64,000 nucleotides of DNA from Fabrea salina (GCA_022984795.1 JALIHJ010000039.1:124001-188000); one strand, 5' to 3'. Shown: positions 53,768 through 63,165, counted from the stretch's first letter. Notes: generated from the sequence alone by a model not told the origin. Program-made: numbers and translations.

Positions 53768-55132
53768 ATGGAAGATAAGTGTTTTCAAGAAGGGTGTGAA
53801 GAAGAGTCTTTTTTATTGTGCAAGTGCACTGAACCTCACACCAAAGCGTGTAAGCCTCATTTCTTCAACCATATGGTGAATAACCCCCTCGGCAGCCATA
53901 GTCCTATAGTTTTAAAGATCCAAGTGAGTTCCAGCGATTGTCAGGAAGTCATTGAAGTTTTAGAGTCCCACAAAAAGAACATCTACAGCAACATGCAGAA
54001 GCTAGCCCATATAACTAAGCAGTTGTACCTGTGCATTGAAGCAGAGTTTGTCAAAGAAATGACTGGACTGAGGAAAAGAGAAATGGAAATCCAAAAGTTG
54101 ATTGAAGAACTGAGCTACTTAACAGAGTTCAGAACTGACCGAGAAAACCCTATTCTATTCGACTTGTTTTCAAACGAGAGTGCAAGAAGAGGCAAACGCT
54201 TGAACAAGTATGAGGAACTCTCTAGAGTCTTTAATCTGTCAAGTCTCAAAAAAAGCTGTGACCAGATTTTCAATCAGAATGCTCATTTGAACTATTCGGC
54301 CACGAACACTGGCGAATTGACCTCAGATGATAAAGTGTGCCAATTCAGCAGTACTTCCAATACTTTGACTATGTACAACTTATCAACCATGCAAAAAACG
54401 GAAAAATTCTTAGAAGTAGATGTACTAGGAGCTTCTGTGAAGTGTATTCTCCCTGACGGAAGACTATTTTGCTGTAAGAATATAGGATTTAATTCGAATC
54501 AGGGAACAGGACAAAAGTGGTTTCTGTTTGATATTCTTAGCAGCAGTGTAAGTTCTTTAGGTTCTTGTGGGACTAAAAATGTAACTGTATTCTTAGAAGA
54601 TGACATTATAAATGTAGCGGGCTATGAAAATGGATATCGAGGGAGTATAGATCCGGTGCATGATCATTTTAACTTAAAAACAATGAAATGGTACCGTAAT
54701 TTCAATGAAGAAAAAAGAATCAAATTTTATAATAGTACTTACAGAAGCTTAGTTAGGTTTGAAGGAAAAGTCTATGCTACTACCAATGCCTCTTCTCAAT
54801 ATGTCTATATGTATTCTAGAGAAAGTGGAAGTTTTATAGAGGCATTTAGACTGGATAGCGGCAATAAATTCTTGTTTGAAGGAAGGAATAGGCTCTTTTT
54901 ACTCTCGCAAATTTCAAATTATTCGAATCAACTCATCTTATATCATATGGAACCAGGCTCAAAGAAATTCATTGAATTAAAGCGGTATAACCTTAGTGCA
55001 TTCTCAATGCCTAGCTACACGAAGAAACTTGGAAATTCATTGTACTTTTGCTCTGATAATGGACTACCTGTCAAGTTTGATCTAGAAACATACGAGATTA
55101 CTCAGCAAAAGTTCTCAGAAGCAAGCATTTAA
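53768..55132 (+). CDS. Array unit F: B-box-like zinc finger, coiled coil, kelch-like propeller
   Basis: A 454-residue intact member (CFQEGCEEESFLLCKC...CKPHFFNHM). Its coiled coil and the segment LFSNESARRGKRLNKYEELS share long stretches with decayed unit A, showing exchange between units. The propeller half differs more (VCQFSSTSNTLTMYNLSTMQ, SLVRFEGKVYATTNASSQYV). It ends EASI, seven bases before unit G. Confidence 0.83.
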   Translation: MEDKCFQEGCEEESFLLCKCTEPHTKACKPHFFNHMVNNPLGSHSPIVLKIQVSSSDCQEVIEVLESHKKNIYSNMQKLAHITKQLYLCIEAEFVKEMTGLRKREMEIQKLIEELSYLTEFRTDRENPILFDLFSNESARRGKRLNKYEELSRVFNLSSLKKSCDQIFNQNAHLNYSATNTGELTSDDKVCQFSSTSNTLTMYNLSTMQKTEKFLEVDVLGASVKCILPDGRLFCCKNIGFNSNQGTGQKWFLFDILSSSVSSLGSCGTKNVTVFLEDDIINVAGYENGYRGSIDPVHDHFNLKTMKWYRNFNEEKRIKFYNSTYRSLVRFEGKVYATTNASSQYVYMYSRESGSFIEAFRLDSGNKFLFEGRNRLFLLSQISNYSNQLILYHMEPGSKKFIELKRYNLSAFSMPSYTKKLGNSLYFCSDNGLPVKFDLETYEITQQKFSEASI

Positions 55133-55139
55133 TAATAAG

Positions 55140-56456
55140 ATGGAAGTTAAGCAGTCTGAGGACGAAGTAGAGATAGTAGAAGAGAAGTGCTTTAAAGAAG
55201 GCTGTGAAGAAGATGTCTGCTTGTTGTGTAAGTGCGCTGATCTTCCTACTAGAATATGCAAGGCACATTTTTTCAGCCATATGGTGAATAGACCCTTTGT
55301 TAAGCACGATCCTATAATTCTAAAGATGTATGTTGACCCAAACGACTCCCAAGAGGTCATCAATACTCTGGAGTCCCACAAAAGGAACATTTACAGCAAC
55401 ATGAAGAACTTGGCTGAGGTAACTAAGCATTTACACCTTTGCATTGAAGCAGAGTTCATCAGAGAAATGAATGAACTTAAAAAGCGTGAAAAGGAAATCC
55501 AGGACCTAATCGACAAGTTAATTGACTTAACTGAGTTCAGAACTAACCAAGAAAATACTGTTCTGTGTGACCTTTTTTCAAATGATAACGCGAGAAAAAC
55601 CAAGTGTTTGAGTAAGTATGAAGGATTGTCAAAGGCTTTCAGTCTCTCTGACTTAAAAGCTAGTTGCAGACAAGTCTTTAGTGAACATGAACACTTGAAC
55701 TACTCAAGCAACCTTGAAGATAGTGAATTTTACTCCTTCAGTAACGATTCAAGTGCCTTGATTATTTATGACTTATTAACAATGGAAAAGAAAGAAAGGC
55801 CTTTGGAAGGGGAATTCATGGGAACTTCAGTATTATGTGCCTTACCAGATAGGGTGTTGCTTTGTCGTAGGGAGAGTAACTATTTTCTGTTTGATGTTAA
55901 AAGAAACAGTGTTACTGACTTAAGATCGCCTGGTTATAATATTGGTGCTGTATTCAGTTTGATAGAGAGCGATACTGTTCATCTCCTTGGAAATATTTAT
56001 TCACGATTTGATCTTCAAAAATTAGAATGGAATAATGAGAAAAAATTGAATTTAGAAGGAAATACGAATGGAGTAAGCTTGGCTAAGTTTGAAGGTGATA
56101 TTTACGCCACCAATGATAAGTCCGAATGGATATACATGCACTGCATTGAAAAGAAGCGATTCATAAAAATATTTCGGCTGGATTATAATGGACCTAAGTT
56201 ACTGTTTGAGCACGGAAACATACTCTTTCTAGCACTATATGGTAATCAACCAAAAAAAGCCTTATATCATATGGAATCAACCTCAAAGAAATTCTTTCAA
56301 TTAAAGACCTATGATTATAATCCGTTTATTAGTATATATCAATCCATCAAGAAACTGGAAAATTCAGTATACTTCTATCAGGGTCAAGCAATCACTAAAT
56401 TCGATCCAAAAACGTATGAAGTCACCCAAGTAAAACTTAATGAAGCAAGAACTTAA
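55140..56456 (+). CDS. Array unit G: B-box-like/kelch-like with extended N-terminus
   Basis: A 438-residue intact member. An acidic leader (MEVKQSEDEVEIVEE) precedes the zinc finger (CFKEGCEEDVCLLCKC...CKAHFFSHM), unlike its sisters, which start MEDKC/MEDRC. Coiled coil and propeller follow (FYSFSNDSSALIIYDLLTME, SLAKFEGDIYATNDKSEWIY). It ends EART, then TATAA, then unit H. Confidence 0.83.
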   Translation: MEVKQSEDEVEIVEEKCFKEGCEEDVCLLCKCADLPTRICKAHFFSHMVNRPFVKHDPIILKMYVDPNDSQEVINTLESHKRNIYSNMKNLAEVTKHLHLCIEAEFIREMNELKKREKEIQDLIDKLIDLTEFRTNQENTVLCDLFSNDNARKTKCLSKYEGLSKAFSLSDLKASCRQVFSEHEHLNYSSNLEDSEFYSFSNDSSALIIYDLLTMEKKERPLEGEFMGTSVLCALPDRVLLCRRESNYFLFDVKRNSVTDLRSPGYNIGAVFSLIESDTVHLLGNIYSRFDLQKLEWNNEKKLNLEGNTNGVSLAKFEGDIYATNDKSEWIYMHCIEKKRFIKIFRLDYNGPKLLFEHGNILFLALYGNQPKKALYHMESTSKKFFQLKTYDYNPFISIYQSIKKLENSVYFYQGQAITKFDPKTYEVTQVKLNEART

Positions 56457-56461
56457 TATAA

Positions 56462-57934
56462 ATGGAAGATAGGTGCTTTCAAGAGGGGTGTGAGGAGGAG
56501 GCTTCTCTATTGTGTAAGTGCGTTGAACCTCATGTTAAGGCGTGTGAGTCTCACTTCTTCAACCACATGACAAGCAATGCTTCACGCAACCACAACCCCA
56601 TAGTTCTGAAGATCAAGGTTGACTCAAGCGACTCCCAAGAAGTTATTGGCATTCTAGAGTCGCATAAAAGAAACATCTACGACAATATTAAGAACCTGGC
56701 TGAGGTGACTAAGCATTTACACCTGTGCATTGAAGCAGAGTTCGTGAAGGAGTCCAACAACCTAAGAGCAAGACTAAACGAGATTCAGAACCTGATTGAG
56801 AAACTAAGCGACCTCAAGCAATTCAGGAACGACCAAACCAATGCTACTCTGTACGAACTGTTCTCAGGAGACAACGTAGAAAGAAACAACTGCTTAGAAA
56901 AATACGAAGAGCTGTCTAAAGCACTTGACTTGTCAAACTTCAAAAAAAGCTGTGAAAGAATTTTCATTGAAAGTAGTCGCTTGAACTACTCACCTGTTCC
57001 TGAAGAAGATAAGGATAGCGAAGTCCACGAATTCAGTGACTCTTCAAACGCACTGATTACTTACAACCTTTCAACTATGCAGAGAAGAGAAAGGTTCTTA
57101 GAGGGAGAATTCATAGGCTCGAAGGTAAAGTGCGTGTTGCCAGACGGAAGACTGTTTTGCTACAGAGAACTAAGAAGTCAAATATTCATTTTTGATCCTA
57201 GCAACAACAATATATCCTACGTAGAGCCTTTTAGTTCATTCAACTTATCTCGAGATATAGCCTTTTTGGTAGATGACTACATCATACACTTTATCTTTAC
57301 CGTAATTTTTGATGGGCATCTAAGAACAGAACGTTACCTTAGGTACGTTCAATTTGACTTGAAGAGAATGAACTGGATTCACAATAGCCAGAAAACTTTG
57401 AACCTAGAAGGATTCATTAAGGAAAATTCAAGTGAATATTCAGCAAGAAGTATAAGCTTGGTTAAATTTGAGGATGATATATATGCTACTGCTACTTACT
57501 CTAGTTACGTTTACGTTTACTGCAGACAAAGAAATCGTTTCATAGAAATATTTAAGTTGGAGCATTCTGATAATGATTCTATGTTGTTATTTGTGCATAA
57601 AGACAAACTTTATTTACTTGAACGTGGAATTTTACCTCAACTTGGGATTAGATCAGGCTTTACTAAGTTATCTGTTATGATACCACATTCAAAGAGGTTC
57701 ATTAGATTGCATAGCTTCGATTGTGATATTGGCTTAAATCCTTATTGTATCAGAAGCATCAGTAATGGTATATACCTTTGTTATTACCATGGATATTTCA
57801 TAAAAATCAATCTAGAAAACTACAATGTTGAGCTGATTGATGGAATTAGGTTCACTTTGATCACTGGAGCTCCAAAGGAGTTTCATACTCAAGCGACCAC
57901 TGTAGTTCGAAACTCATTTTGCAGTTTAATTTAA
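56462..57934 (+). CDS. Array unit H: divergent B-box-like/kelch-like member
   Basis: A 490-residue member. The zinc finger (CFQEGCEEEASLLCKC...CESHFFNHM) and coiled coil are family-typical and close to unit J. The propeller is longer, and the final 30 residues (GAPKEFHTQATTVVRNSFCS...) are unique: the usual EART end is gone. A 91-bp spacer follows before unit I, the longest clean spacer inside the array. Confidence 0.8.
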   Translation: MEDRCFQEGCEEEASLLCKCVEPHVKACESHFFNHMTSNASRNHNPIVLKIKVDSSDSQEVIGILESHKRNIYDNIKNLAEVTKHLHLCIEAEFVKESNNLRARLNEIQNLIEKLSDLKQFRNDQTNATLYELFSGDNVERNNCLEKYEELSKALDLSNFKKSCERIFIESSRLNYSPVPEEDKDSEVHEFSDSSNALITYNLSTMQRRERFLEGEFIGSKVKCVLPDGRLFCYRELRSQIFIFDPSNNNISYVEPFSSFNLSRDIAFLVDDYIIHFIFTVIFDGHLRTERYLRYVQFDLKRMNWIHNSQKTLNLEGFIKENSSEYSARSISLVKFEDDIYATATYSSYVYVYCRQRNRFIEIFKLEHSDNDSMLLFVHKDKLYLLERGILPQLGIRSGFTKLSVMIPHSKRFIRLHSFDCDIGLNPYCIRSISNGIYLCYYHGYFIKINLENYNVELIDGIRFTLITGAPKEFHTQATTVVRNSFCSLI

Positions 57935-58025
57935 TTATTTCCGCGATTCTTTGGCTTTTCTAGAATCGCTTTGAGTTGCTCTTAAACTATTAAACCAGCA
58001 TCACATTAGGTATGGTTAATCAAAT

Positions 58026-59330
58026 ATGGAATACAAGTGCTTTCAAGAGGGCTGTCAAGAAGAAGCTTTTCTGCTATGCAGGTGCACTATGACCGGCACA
58101 AAAGCTTGTAAGTCTCATCTCTTTGACCATATGATGAATAAATCCGCTGTCAACCATAATCCTGTACCCTTGAGATTTTCTGTTGACCCAGATGACTCAA
58201 ACAAGGTCATCAACACTCTAGAAGCTTACAAAAGAAACATCTACAGCAGCATGAAGAATTTGGTTCAAGTGGGTAAGGAGCTCCACTTATGCATTGAAGC
58301 AGAGATTGCCAAGGAAATGAAGGAACTCAAGAAGCGGGAAAAAGAGATCGAGGACTTAATCGATACTCTAAGCGAGTTGACCTATGTAAGAATTGACCAA
58401 GACAGCACTAATCTGTGTGACCTGTTCTGTGAAGACAATGCAAGAAAAAGCAATGCTTTGAGTAAGTACGAAGGGCTCTCCAAGGTTCTCAATCTCTCCA
58501 ACTTAAACAATAGTTGTCAAAGAGTTTTAAATCGAAATTATTACTTGAGTCGTTTAGGCGATTACTCTGAGATTGCAGAAAAAGACAAAATCTACTACTT
58601 CAGTGAGTTCTCAAGTAGTTTGATTACTCTTGATCTGTCAACTATGCAAGAAACAGAAAAGGTAATAGAAGGAGTATTAGGGGCCTCTGTAAAGTGTATT
58701 TTGCCTTATGGAAATCTTTTGTGTTATGTTGATTTATTGTCAAAAAGGACTTACTTTAAACTTGATGTTATTGACGGTATAGTTACCTTCTTAGAACAAC
58801 CGAATGAACAAATAGATCAGATGAATGCACTCGTAGGTAACAAATTTGTACGCTTTACACGAAAATCAAATTATAGTCCCAGCTACGTACTTCTTGATTT
58901 AACAACAATGGAGTGGTGTAACAATAATCATCCAATAGTATTGGATATGCAAGGATTTGATTACTTGATCAGATTTGGAGGTAAGATTTATGGTACTGAA
59001 CCTAATTCTCCGTACGTATATGTCCGTTTAAATAATTACCATTTCACGAAAGGTTATAGATTAGAAAATGGGCGTAAGATGTTATTCGCACACCGAAATA
59101 AACTCTTTTTATTAGCTCAAAATAGTAAAACATTATACTGCATGGAATCAGGTTCGAAGAGGCTTGTCCAACTGAAGACCTATGATTCTGATCCAGGTAT
59201 TTTAGATCCCATTTACACTAACACCCTGATATATTCAGTGTGCTTCTATTTTGAAAACAAATCAATCATTAAATTCGACCCGGAGACATATGAATTTACC
59301 ACTTTACAACTCAATCAAGCAAGAACTTAA
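58026..59330 (+). CDS. Array unit I: B-box-like zinc finger, coiled coil, kelch-like propeller
   Basis: A 434-residue intact member (CFQEGCQEEAFLLCRC...CKSHLFDHM). Coiled coil over residues ~55-150. Propeller strands include IYYFSEFSSSLITLDLSTMQ and LIRFGGKIYGTEPNSPYVYV. It ends NQART, then TATAA, then unit J, restoring the array's short spacing after the gap behind unit H. Confidence 0.82.
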   Translation: MEYKCFQEGCQEEAFLLCRCTMTGTKACKSHLFDHMMNKSAVNHNPVPLRFSVDPDDSNKVINTLEAYKRNIYSSMKNLVQVGKELHLCIEAEIAKEMKELKKREKEIEDLIDTLSELTYVRIDQDSTNLCDLFCEDNARKSNALSKYEGLSKVLNLSNLNNSCQRVLNRNYYLSRLGDYSEIAEKDKIYYFSEFSSSLITLDLSTMQETEKVIEGVLGASVKCILPYGNLLCYVDLLSKRTYFKLDVIDGIVTFLEQPNEQIDQMNALVGNKFVRFTRKSNYSPSYVLLDLTTMEWCNNNHPIVLDMQGFDYLIRFGGKIYGTEPNSPYVYVRLNNYHFTKGYRLENGRKMLFAHRNKLFLLAQNSKTLYCMESGSKRLVQLKTYDSDPGILDPIYTNTLIYSVCFYFENKSIIKFDPETYEFTTLQLNQART

Positions 59331-59335
59331 TATAA

Positions 59336-60880
59336 ATGGAAAATAAGTGTTTTCAGGAAGGTTGCGAAGAAGAGGCTTCTTTCTTGTGCAAGTGCATTAG
59401 CCCCCATGTCAAAACGTGTGAGTCTCACTTCTTCGACCACATGACAAGCAATGCTTCACGCAGACACAACCCCATAGTTCTGAAGATCAGGGTTGACTCG
59501 GATGACTCTAGGGAAGTCATTGACATCCTAGAGTCGCATAAGAATAACATTTACAGCAACATGAAGAAACTCGCTGAAGTAACCAAAGAACTTCACCAAG
59601 GCATTGAAGCAGAGTTTGTGAAGCACTCAAACAGCCTAAGAACAAGACTGAACGACATTCAAATCCTGATTGAGAAACTAACTACTCTGAAGGAGTTCAG
59701 AAACAACAAGCTGAACGCCAGTCTATACGAACTGTTTTCAGGAGACAGAGCAAGAAGAAACAACTATTTACAGAAGTACGAAGAGATGTCTAAAGCAATT
59801 GACTTGCCGAACTTCAGAAAAGAGTGCAACAAGATTGTGAGCGAAATTAATCGCTTAGACCAGCCATCTCCTCCTAGAAAAGAAGTTAGATCAGGGAGTA
59901 GCGAAGTCCACGAATTCAGTGACTCTTCAAACGCACTGATTACTTACAACCTTTTAACAATGCAAAGCAGAGAAAGGTCCTTGGAAGGAGAATTTAAAGG
60001 CTCAAAGGTAAAGTGTGTACTACCAGACGGAAGACTGTTTTGTTATAGAAGTCCAGAAAACACAGGATTTATCTTTGACCCAGCTGAAAGAACTGTAGTT
60101 AAAATAGGTGAGCCTCCTTGTGTGTTTAACTCGTTCATAAATTCCAAAGTGTTTATACACGACGGCGTGGTCTACTTCCCTGGCTGTGAGATTACTGACT
60201 TAAGAATATGCAATCAAAACTTATGCCTGAGGTTTGGGTTCGAACCTATGAACTGGGGTTGGAATCCCCCCAAAAGTCTAAGTCTACTAGGATGCGATAT
60301 GAAAGGCACAACTGTAGATAAGTTGAACAACCAGATCTACGCTACAAACAACTACTCTAATCAACTTTATATTTACAGTGAAGAAGGCGATCTAATACAT
60401 TCATATGGTTTAGAAGGCCGAGTTGGCTTTAAGTTGTTATTTGTACACAAAGGCAAGCTTTATCTACTTGACAGAGACCCATCAGACCGTTTGACTAATC
60501 TCTTGTGCATGGAAACCAGTTCAGAAGCATTTCACTGGGTGAATTCATTTGAGTTGCCAATTGGCTTAAACCCTTACTGTGTCAAAAGCATTGGGAATGC
60601 AGTGTACTTCTGCTTTAATGACCAAAGCTTCGTTAAAATGAACCCAGAACACCTTTTAGATGATTGTGCTTACATAAAGAAGTCTGCTTTTAGTTCCTGG
60701 ACAAATCTTAACTACTATTCAGAGCGGTCAAGAGAACTGCTGGACCAAAACAAACTAAATCCTCTTTTATGGGGTTTGGGATTTCTACTCATAGTGTACT
60801 TTCCTGGTATTCTATGGGCCATTGTGATAGTTATATTTCTAACTATTATCATAAGTACTTACCTTCGAACTAATAACTAA
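59336..60880 (+). CDS. Array unit J: B-box-like/kelch-like member with C-terminal membrane helices
   Basis: A 514-residue member. Zinc finger (CFQEGCEEEASFLCKC...CESHFFDHM), coiled coil and propeller match unit H. After the propeller a polar linker leads to a hydrophobic hairpin near residues 480-510 (LLWGLGFLLIVYF, GILWAIVIVIFLTIII) and ends STYLRTNN. Only this unit has membrane segments, so its receptor-like part would be tethered to a membrane. It stops two bases before DDRGK1. Confidence 0.83.
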   Translation: MENKCFQEGCEEEASFLCKCISPHVKTCESHFFDHMTSNASRRHNPIVLKIRVDSDDSREVIDILESHKNNIYSNMKKLAEVTKELHQGIEAEFVKHSNSLRTRLNDIQILIEKLTTLKEFRNNKLNASLYELFSGDRARRNNYLQKYEEMSKAIDLPNFRKECNKIVSEINRLDQPSPPRKEVRSGSSEVHEFSDSSNALITYNLLTMQSRERSLEGEFKGSKVKCVLPDGRLFCYRSPENTGFIFDPAERTVVKIGEPPCVFNSFINSKVFIHDGVVYFPGCEITDLRICNQNLCLRFGFEPMNWGWNPPKSLSLLGCDMKGTTVDKLNNQIYATNNYSNQLYIYSEEGDLIHSYGLEGRVGFKLLFVHKGKLYLLDRDPSDRLTNLLCMETSSEAFHWVNSFELPIGLNPYCVKSIGNAVYFCFNDQSFVKMNPEHLLDDCAYIKKSAFSSWTNLNYYSERSRELLDQNKLNPLLWGLGFLLIVYFPGILWAIVIVIFLTIIISTYLRTNN

Positions 60881-60882
60881 TA

Positions 60883-61680
60883 ATGCTGCTTGAAGTTGTA
60901 AGTATAGGGTTGCTAAGTGTTTTAATAGCCACAATAGGAATCTGGTTCTTCAAAAGCTCCTCACAAACAGAACCTGAAGCTCCCAGAAGAGGCCTCAACA
61001 GGATGCAACTAAATCCCGAAGAAGAAGAACAAGAAGAACAGAAGATGACAGAAAAAGAAGCTAAAAAAGCCCAGAAAAAAGAAGAACGCAAAGCCCAAAG
61101 GGAAGCAAGACAAGCAGTAGTGGACCAGAAAGAAAAAAAACGCCAAGACAGAGAAGCCAAGTGGCTAGAAAGGGAAAAAGAATGGGAACAAAAAGAAGCT
61201 GAAGAAGAAGCCAAACGCAAAGCTGAAGAAGAAGCCAAACAAAAGGCCCAAGAAGAAGAATACATGAAGTGGAAAGACATGTTCCAAGTAGAAGACGAAG
61301 GCGAAGAACTCCAAGAAGGTTCTTACGACCTGAACCGGTTCTTAGAGTACATAAAGCTCCGCAAAGTAGTGATGATAGAAGACATAGCGGCTGAGTTTGG
61401 GCTTGAAGGGAAGTCAGTGGTAGAGAGACTCCAGGACTTAGAGAACAGTGGGTACTTAACTGGAATAGTTGACGACCGAGGCAAGTACATCTACTTAACT
61501 GAAGAAGAACTACTTGGAGTCAAAGCTTACATTGAGAACCGAGGCAGAGTCACCAGGATGGAACTCAGTCAAGAAGGCAACCGACTCATTAGACTAGAAC
61601 CCACTCAAGAAGACAAACTTAAAATCGAAGAAGAAGAAAAAAGCTTGGCACAAAACTTAGACGAAGAGCATAATGCTTAA
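60883..61680 (+). CDS. DDRGK1: DDRGK domain protein, UFMylation adaptor
   Basis: A 265-residue protein. An N-terminal membrane helix (VVSIGLLSVLIATIGIWFF) and a long charged Glu/Lys/Arg-rich helix precede the conserved PCI/winged-helix-like domain with the name-giving IVDDRGKYIYLTEEEL. DDRGK1 (UFBP1) recruits the UFM1 ligase UFL1 to the ER. It starts two bases after unit J and its stop abuts the convergent dehydrogenase stop with no gap. Confidence 0.95.
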   Translation: MLLEVVSIGLLSVLIATIGIWFFKSSSQTEPEAPRRGLNRMQLNPEEEEQEEQKMTEKEAKKAQKKEERKAQREARQAVVDQKEKKRQDREAKWLEREKEWEQKEAEEEAKRKAEEEAKQKAQEEEYMKWKDMFQVEDEGEELQEGSYDLNRFLEYIKLRKVVMIEDIAAEFGLEGKSVVERLQDLENSGYLTGIVDDRGKYIYLTEEELLGVKAYIENRGRVTRMELSQEGNRLIRLEPTQEDKLKIEEEEKSLAQNLDEEHNA

Positions 61681-62790
61681 TTAAGGAGCTGGCTTAAAGC
61701 TTTTGAAGAAACTTTCGGTCTCCAAAACAGCTCTATACCTAGGGTAGTGGGGATCCCCGTGGGCCAAAGAGTTGAACCCAGCCTGAGCGTCTGCAAAGGC
61801 ATATACTTCAGTCTTGGGGAAGATGTTATGCAAGGAACAGAAATCCAGCATTTCTATGGTTTCTACCCTGGATCCTACCAAACTAGGTTTGAATTCAATA
61901 TGATTGAACAAGAAAGGCGTCAAGTTGAAGTTAAAGTCGTGGCCTCTTTCAGGAGCTCCAACCAAGCTGTAAATGCCTCTCTTCTTCAAAAGCATTGCGT
62001 CAGCAGTTAAGTCAATTCCAGTAGAAGTGTTCATTAGGAAGTCGAAACTCGCAGTGGCGTTTTTGACCTGTTCAGGGTCTTTAGAGTTTAGGAAGTGGTG
62101 GGCCCCAAAACTGCGGGCCTCAGCTTCTTTAGAAGGAGAAGTCGAGATAGCTGTTACCTCACATCCCATTTTGTTGGCGAACTGAATAGCTAAGTGGCCC
62201 AGTCCCCCAATTCCCACTATAGCTACCTTCATTCCTGGAAGCACGTTCCTTTTCATTGGAGCATAAGTAGTGATTCCAGCACAGAAAATAGGAGCAGCCT
62301 CACCCGGAATATTTTCAGGCAAATGGAAGAAAAACTTGGCTTTAGCTTGGAAACTTGTAGCGTAGCCTCCGAAGTAAGGATCATAAGTACCTACTCTTTG
62401 AGGGCAGCAGTTGTCTCTTCCAATTTGGCAGTTAATGCAACTGTCACAGCAGTCTCTTCCAGTGCCAAAACCAACTCTATCGCCTTCTTTGAAGCTAGAA
62501 ACCTTTTCGCCTACTTTTTCGACGATTCCAATCATTTCGTGACCTGGAACGCACGGAAAGGCTACCTGGTCGAACCAAGAGCAGCTAGTCCAAAACACAT
62601 CAGTGTGGCACTGTCCAGAGTGAGTGATCCTCATGCGTACTTCGTCGTCCAGAAGAGGAGGATGCTTGAAGGGCAGAGCAGTCAGAGATGTGCCAGGCTC
62701 CATAGCAGCCATAGCTACTGCGTCTGCGTCGTCTTTATTGCAAGGAACAGGGGCTCTATCTCCCAATACTTCGTAAGTGTTGCGGGCCAT
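61681..62790 (-). CDS. Zinc-containing alcohol dehydrogenase (cinnamyl alcohol dehydrogenase type)
   Basis: A 369-residue medium-chain dehydrogenase. Catalytic zinc ligands lie in SGQCHTDVF, PGHEMIGIVE and PIFCAGITTY; structural zinc cysteines in CCDSCINCQIGRDNCC. The cofactor loop VGIGGLGHLAIQFA is typical, and a following STS suggests NADP(H). The CAD/YahK-like group reduces aldehydes to alcohols. The true substrate cannot be told. The gene starts at ATG after AATAA. Confidence 0.94.
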   Translation of the reverse strand: MARNTYEVLGDRAPVPCNKDDADAVAMAAMEPGTSLTALPFKHPPLLDDEVRMRITHSGQCHTDVFWTSCSWFDQVAFPCVPGHEMIGIVEKVGEKVSSFKEGDRVGFGTGRDCCDSCINCQIGRDNCCPQRVGTYDPYFGGYATSFQAKAKFFFHLPENIPGEAAPIFCAGITTYAPMKRNVLPGMKVAIVGIGGLGHLAIQFANKMGCEVTAISTSPSKEAEARSFGAHHFLNSKDPEQVKNATASFDFLMNTSTGIDLTADAMLLKKRGIYSLVGAPERGHDFNFNLTPFLFNHIEFKPSLVGSRVETIEMLDFCSLHNIFPKTEVYAFADAQAGFNSLAHGDPHYPRYRAVLETESFFKSFKPAP

Positions 62791-63165
62791 TTATTTATTG
62801 TTTGAGTAGTGTCAAGCCAAAAAATATGTTCACCTTTAAGCGTAAAAACTGGTTTTATTTTGGGCCATTTATATAGAATTCAGTAGGCTTAAGCTCCAAC
62901 TAAAAAGGGTGGGGGACCATACAAACCCTCTTAGTTAAGTCAAAGCTTAAATAATTAATAGCACCCCCTTAGGACTTAGTTAAATAATCCACAAAGTGCC
63001 CCATACTAATAATAACAGCCCCTGTGTAGGTTCTTTAAAGCCTTTGATAATTAGTTTACCTCAACTAGACCACTACGCCCTATTTAGATCGAACCAAGTA
63101 CCTAAACAGCCTACTCAAAATACACAAAAATAATAGGGGGCACAATACCTGGAGATATAAATAAA
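62791..63165. other. Long noncoding spacer between divergent genes
   Basis: 375 bp, the longest gene-free stretch in the window, upstream of both the dehydrogenase and a zinc finger gene. AT-rich with short G/C runs (GGGTGGGGG, TAGCACCCCC). No tRNA or long ORF. On the minus strand, TATAAATGGCCC near 62865 imitates the dehydrogenase start but opens only a ten-codon frame. Probably promoter sequence. Confidence 0.5.

Noticed and set aside
62791-63165. Telomere or chromosome-end sequence in the long spacer
   Set aside because: The short G/C runs are not a repeated telomeric unit, and genes continue on both sides.
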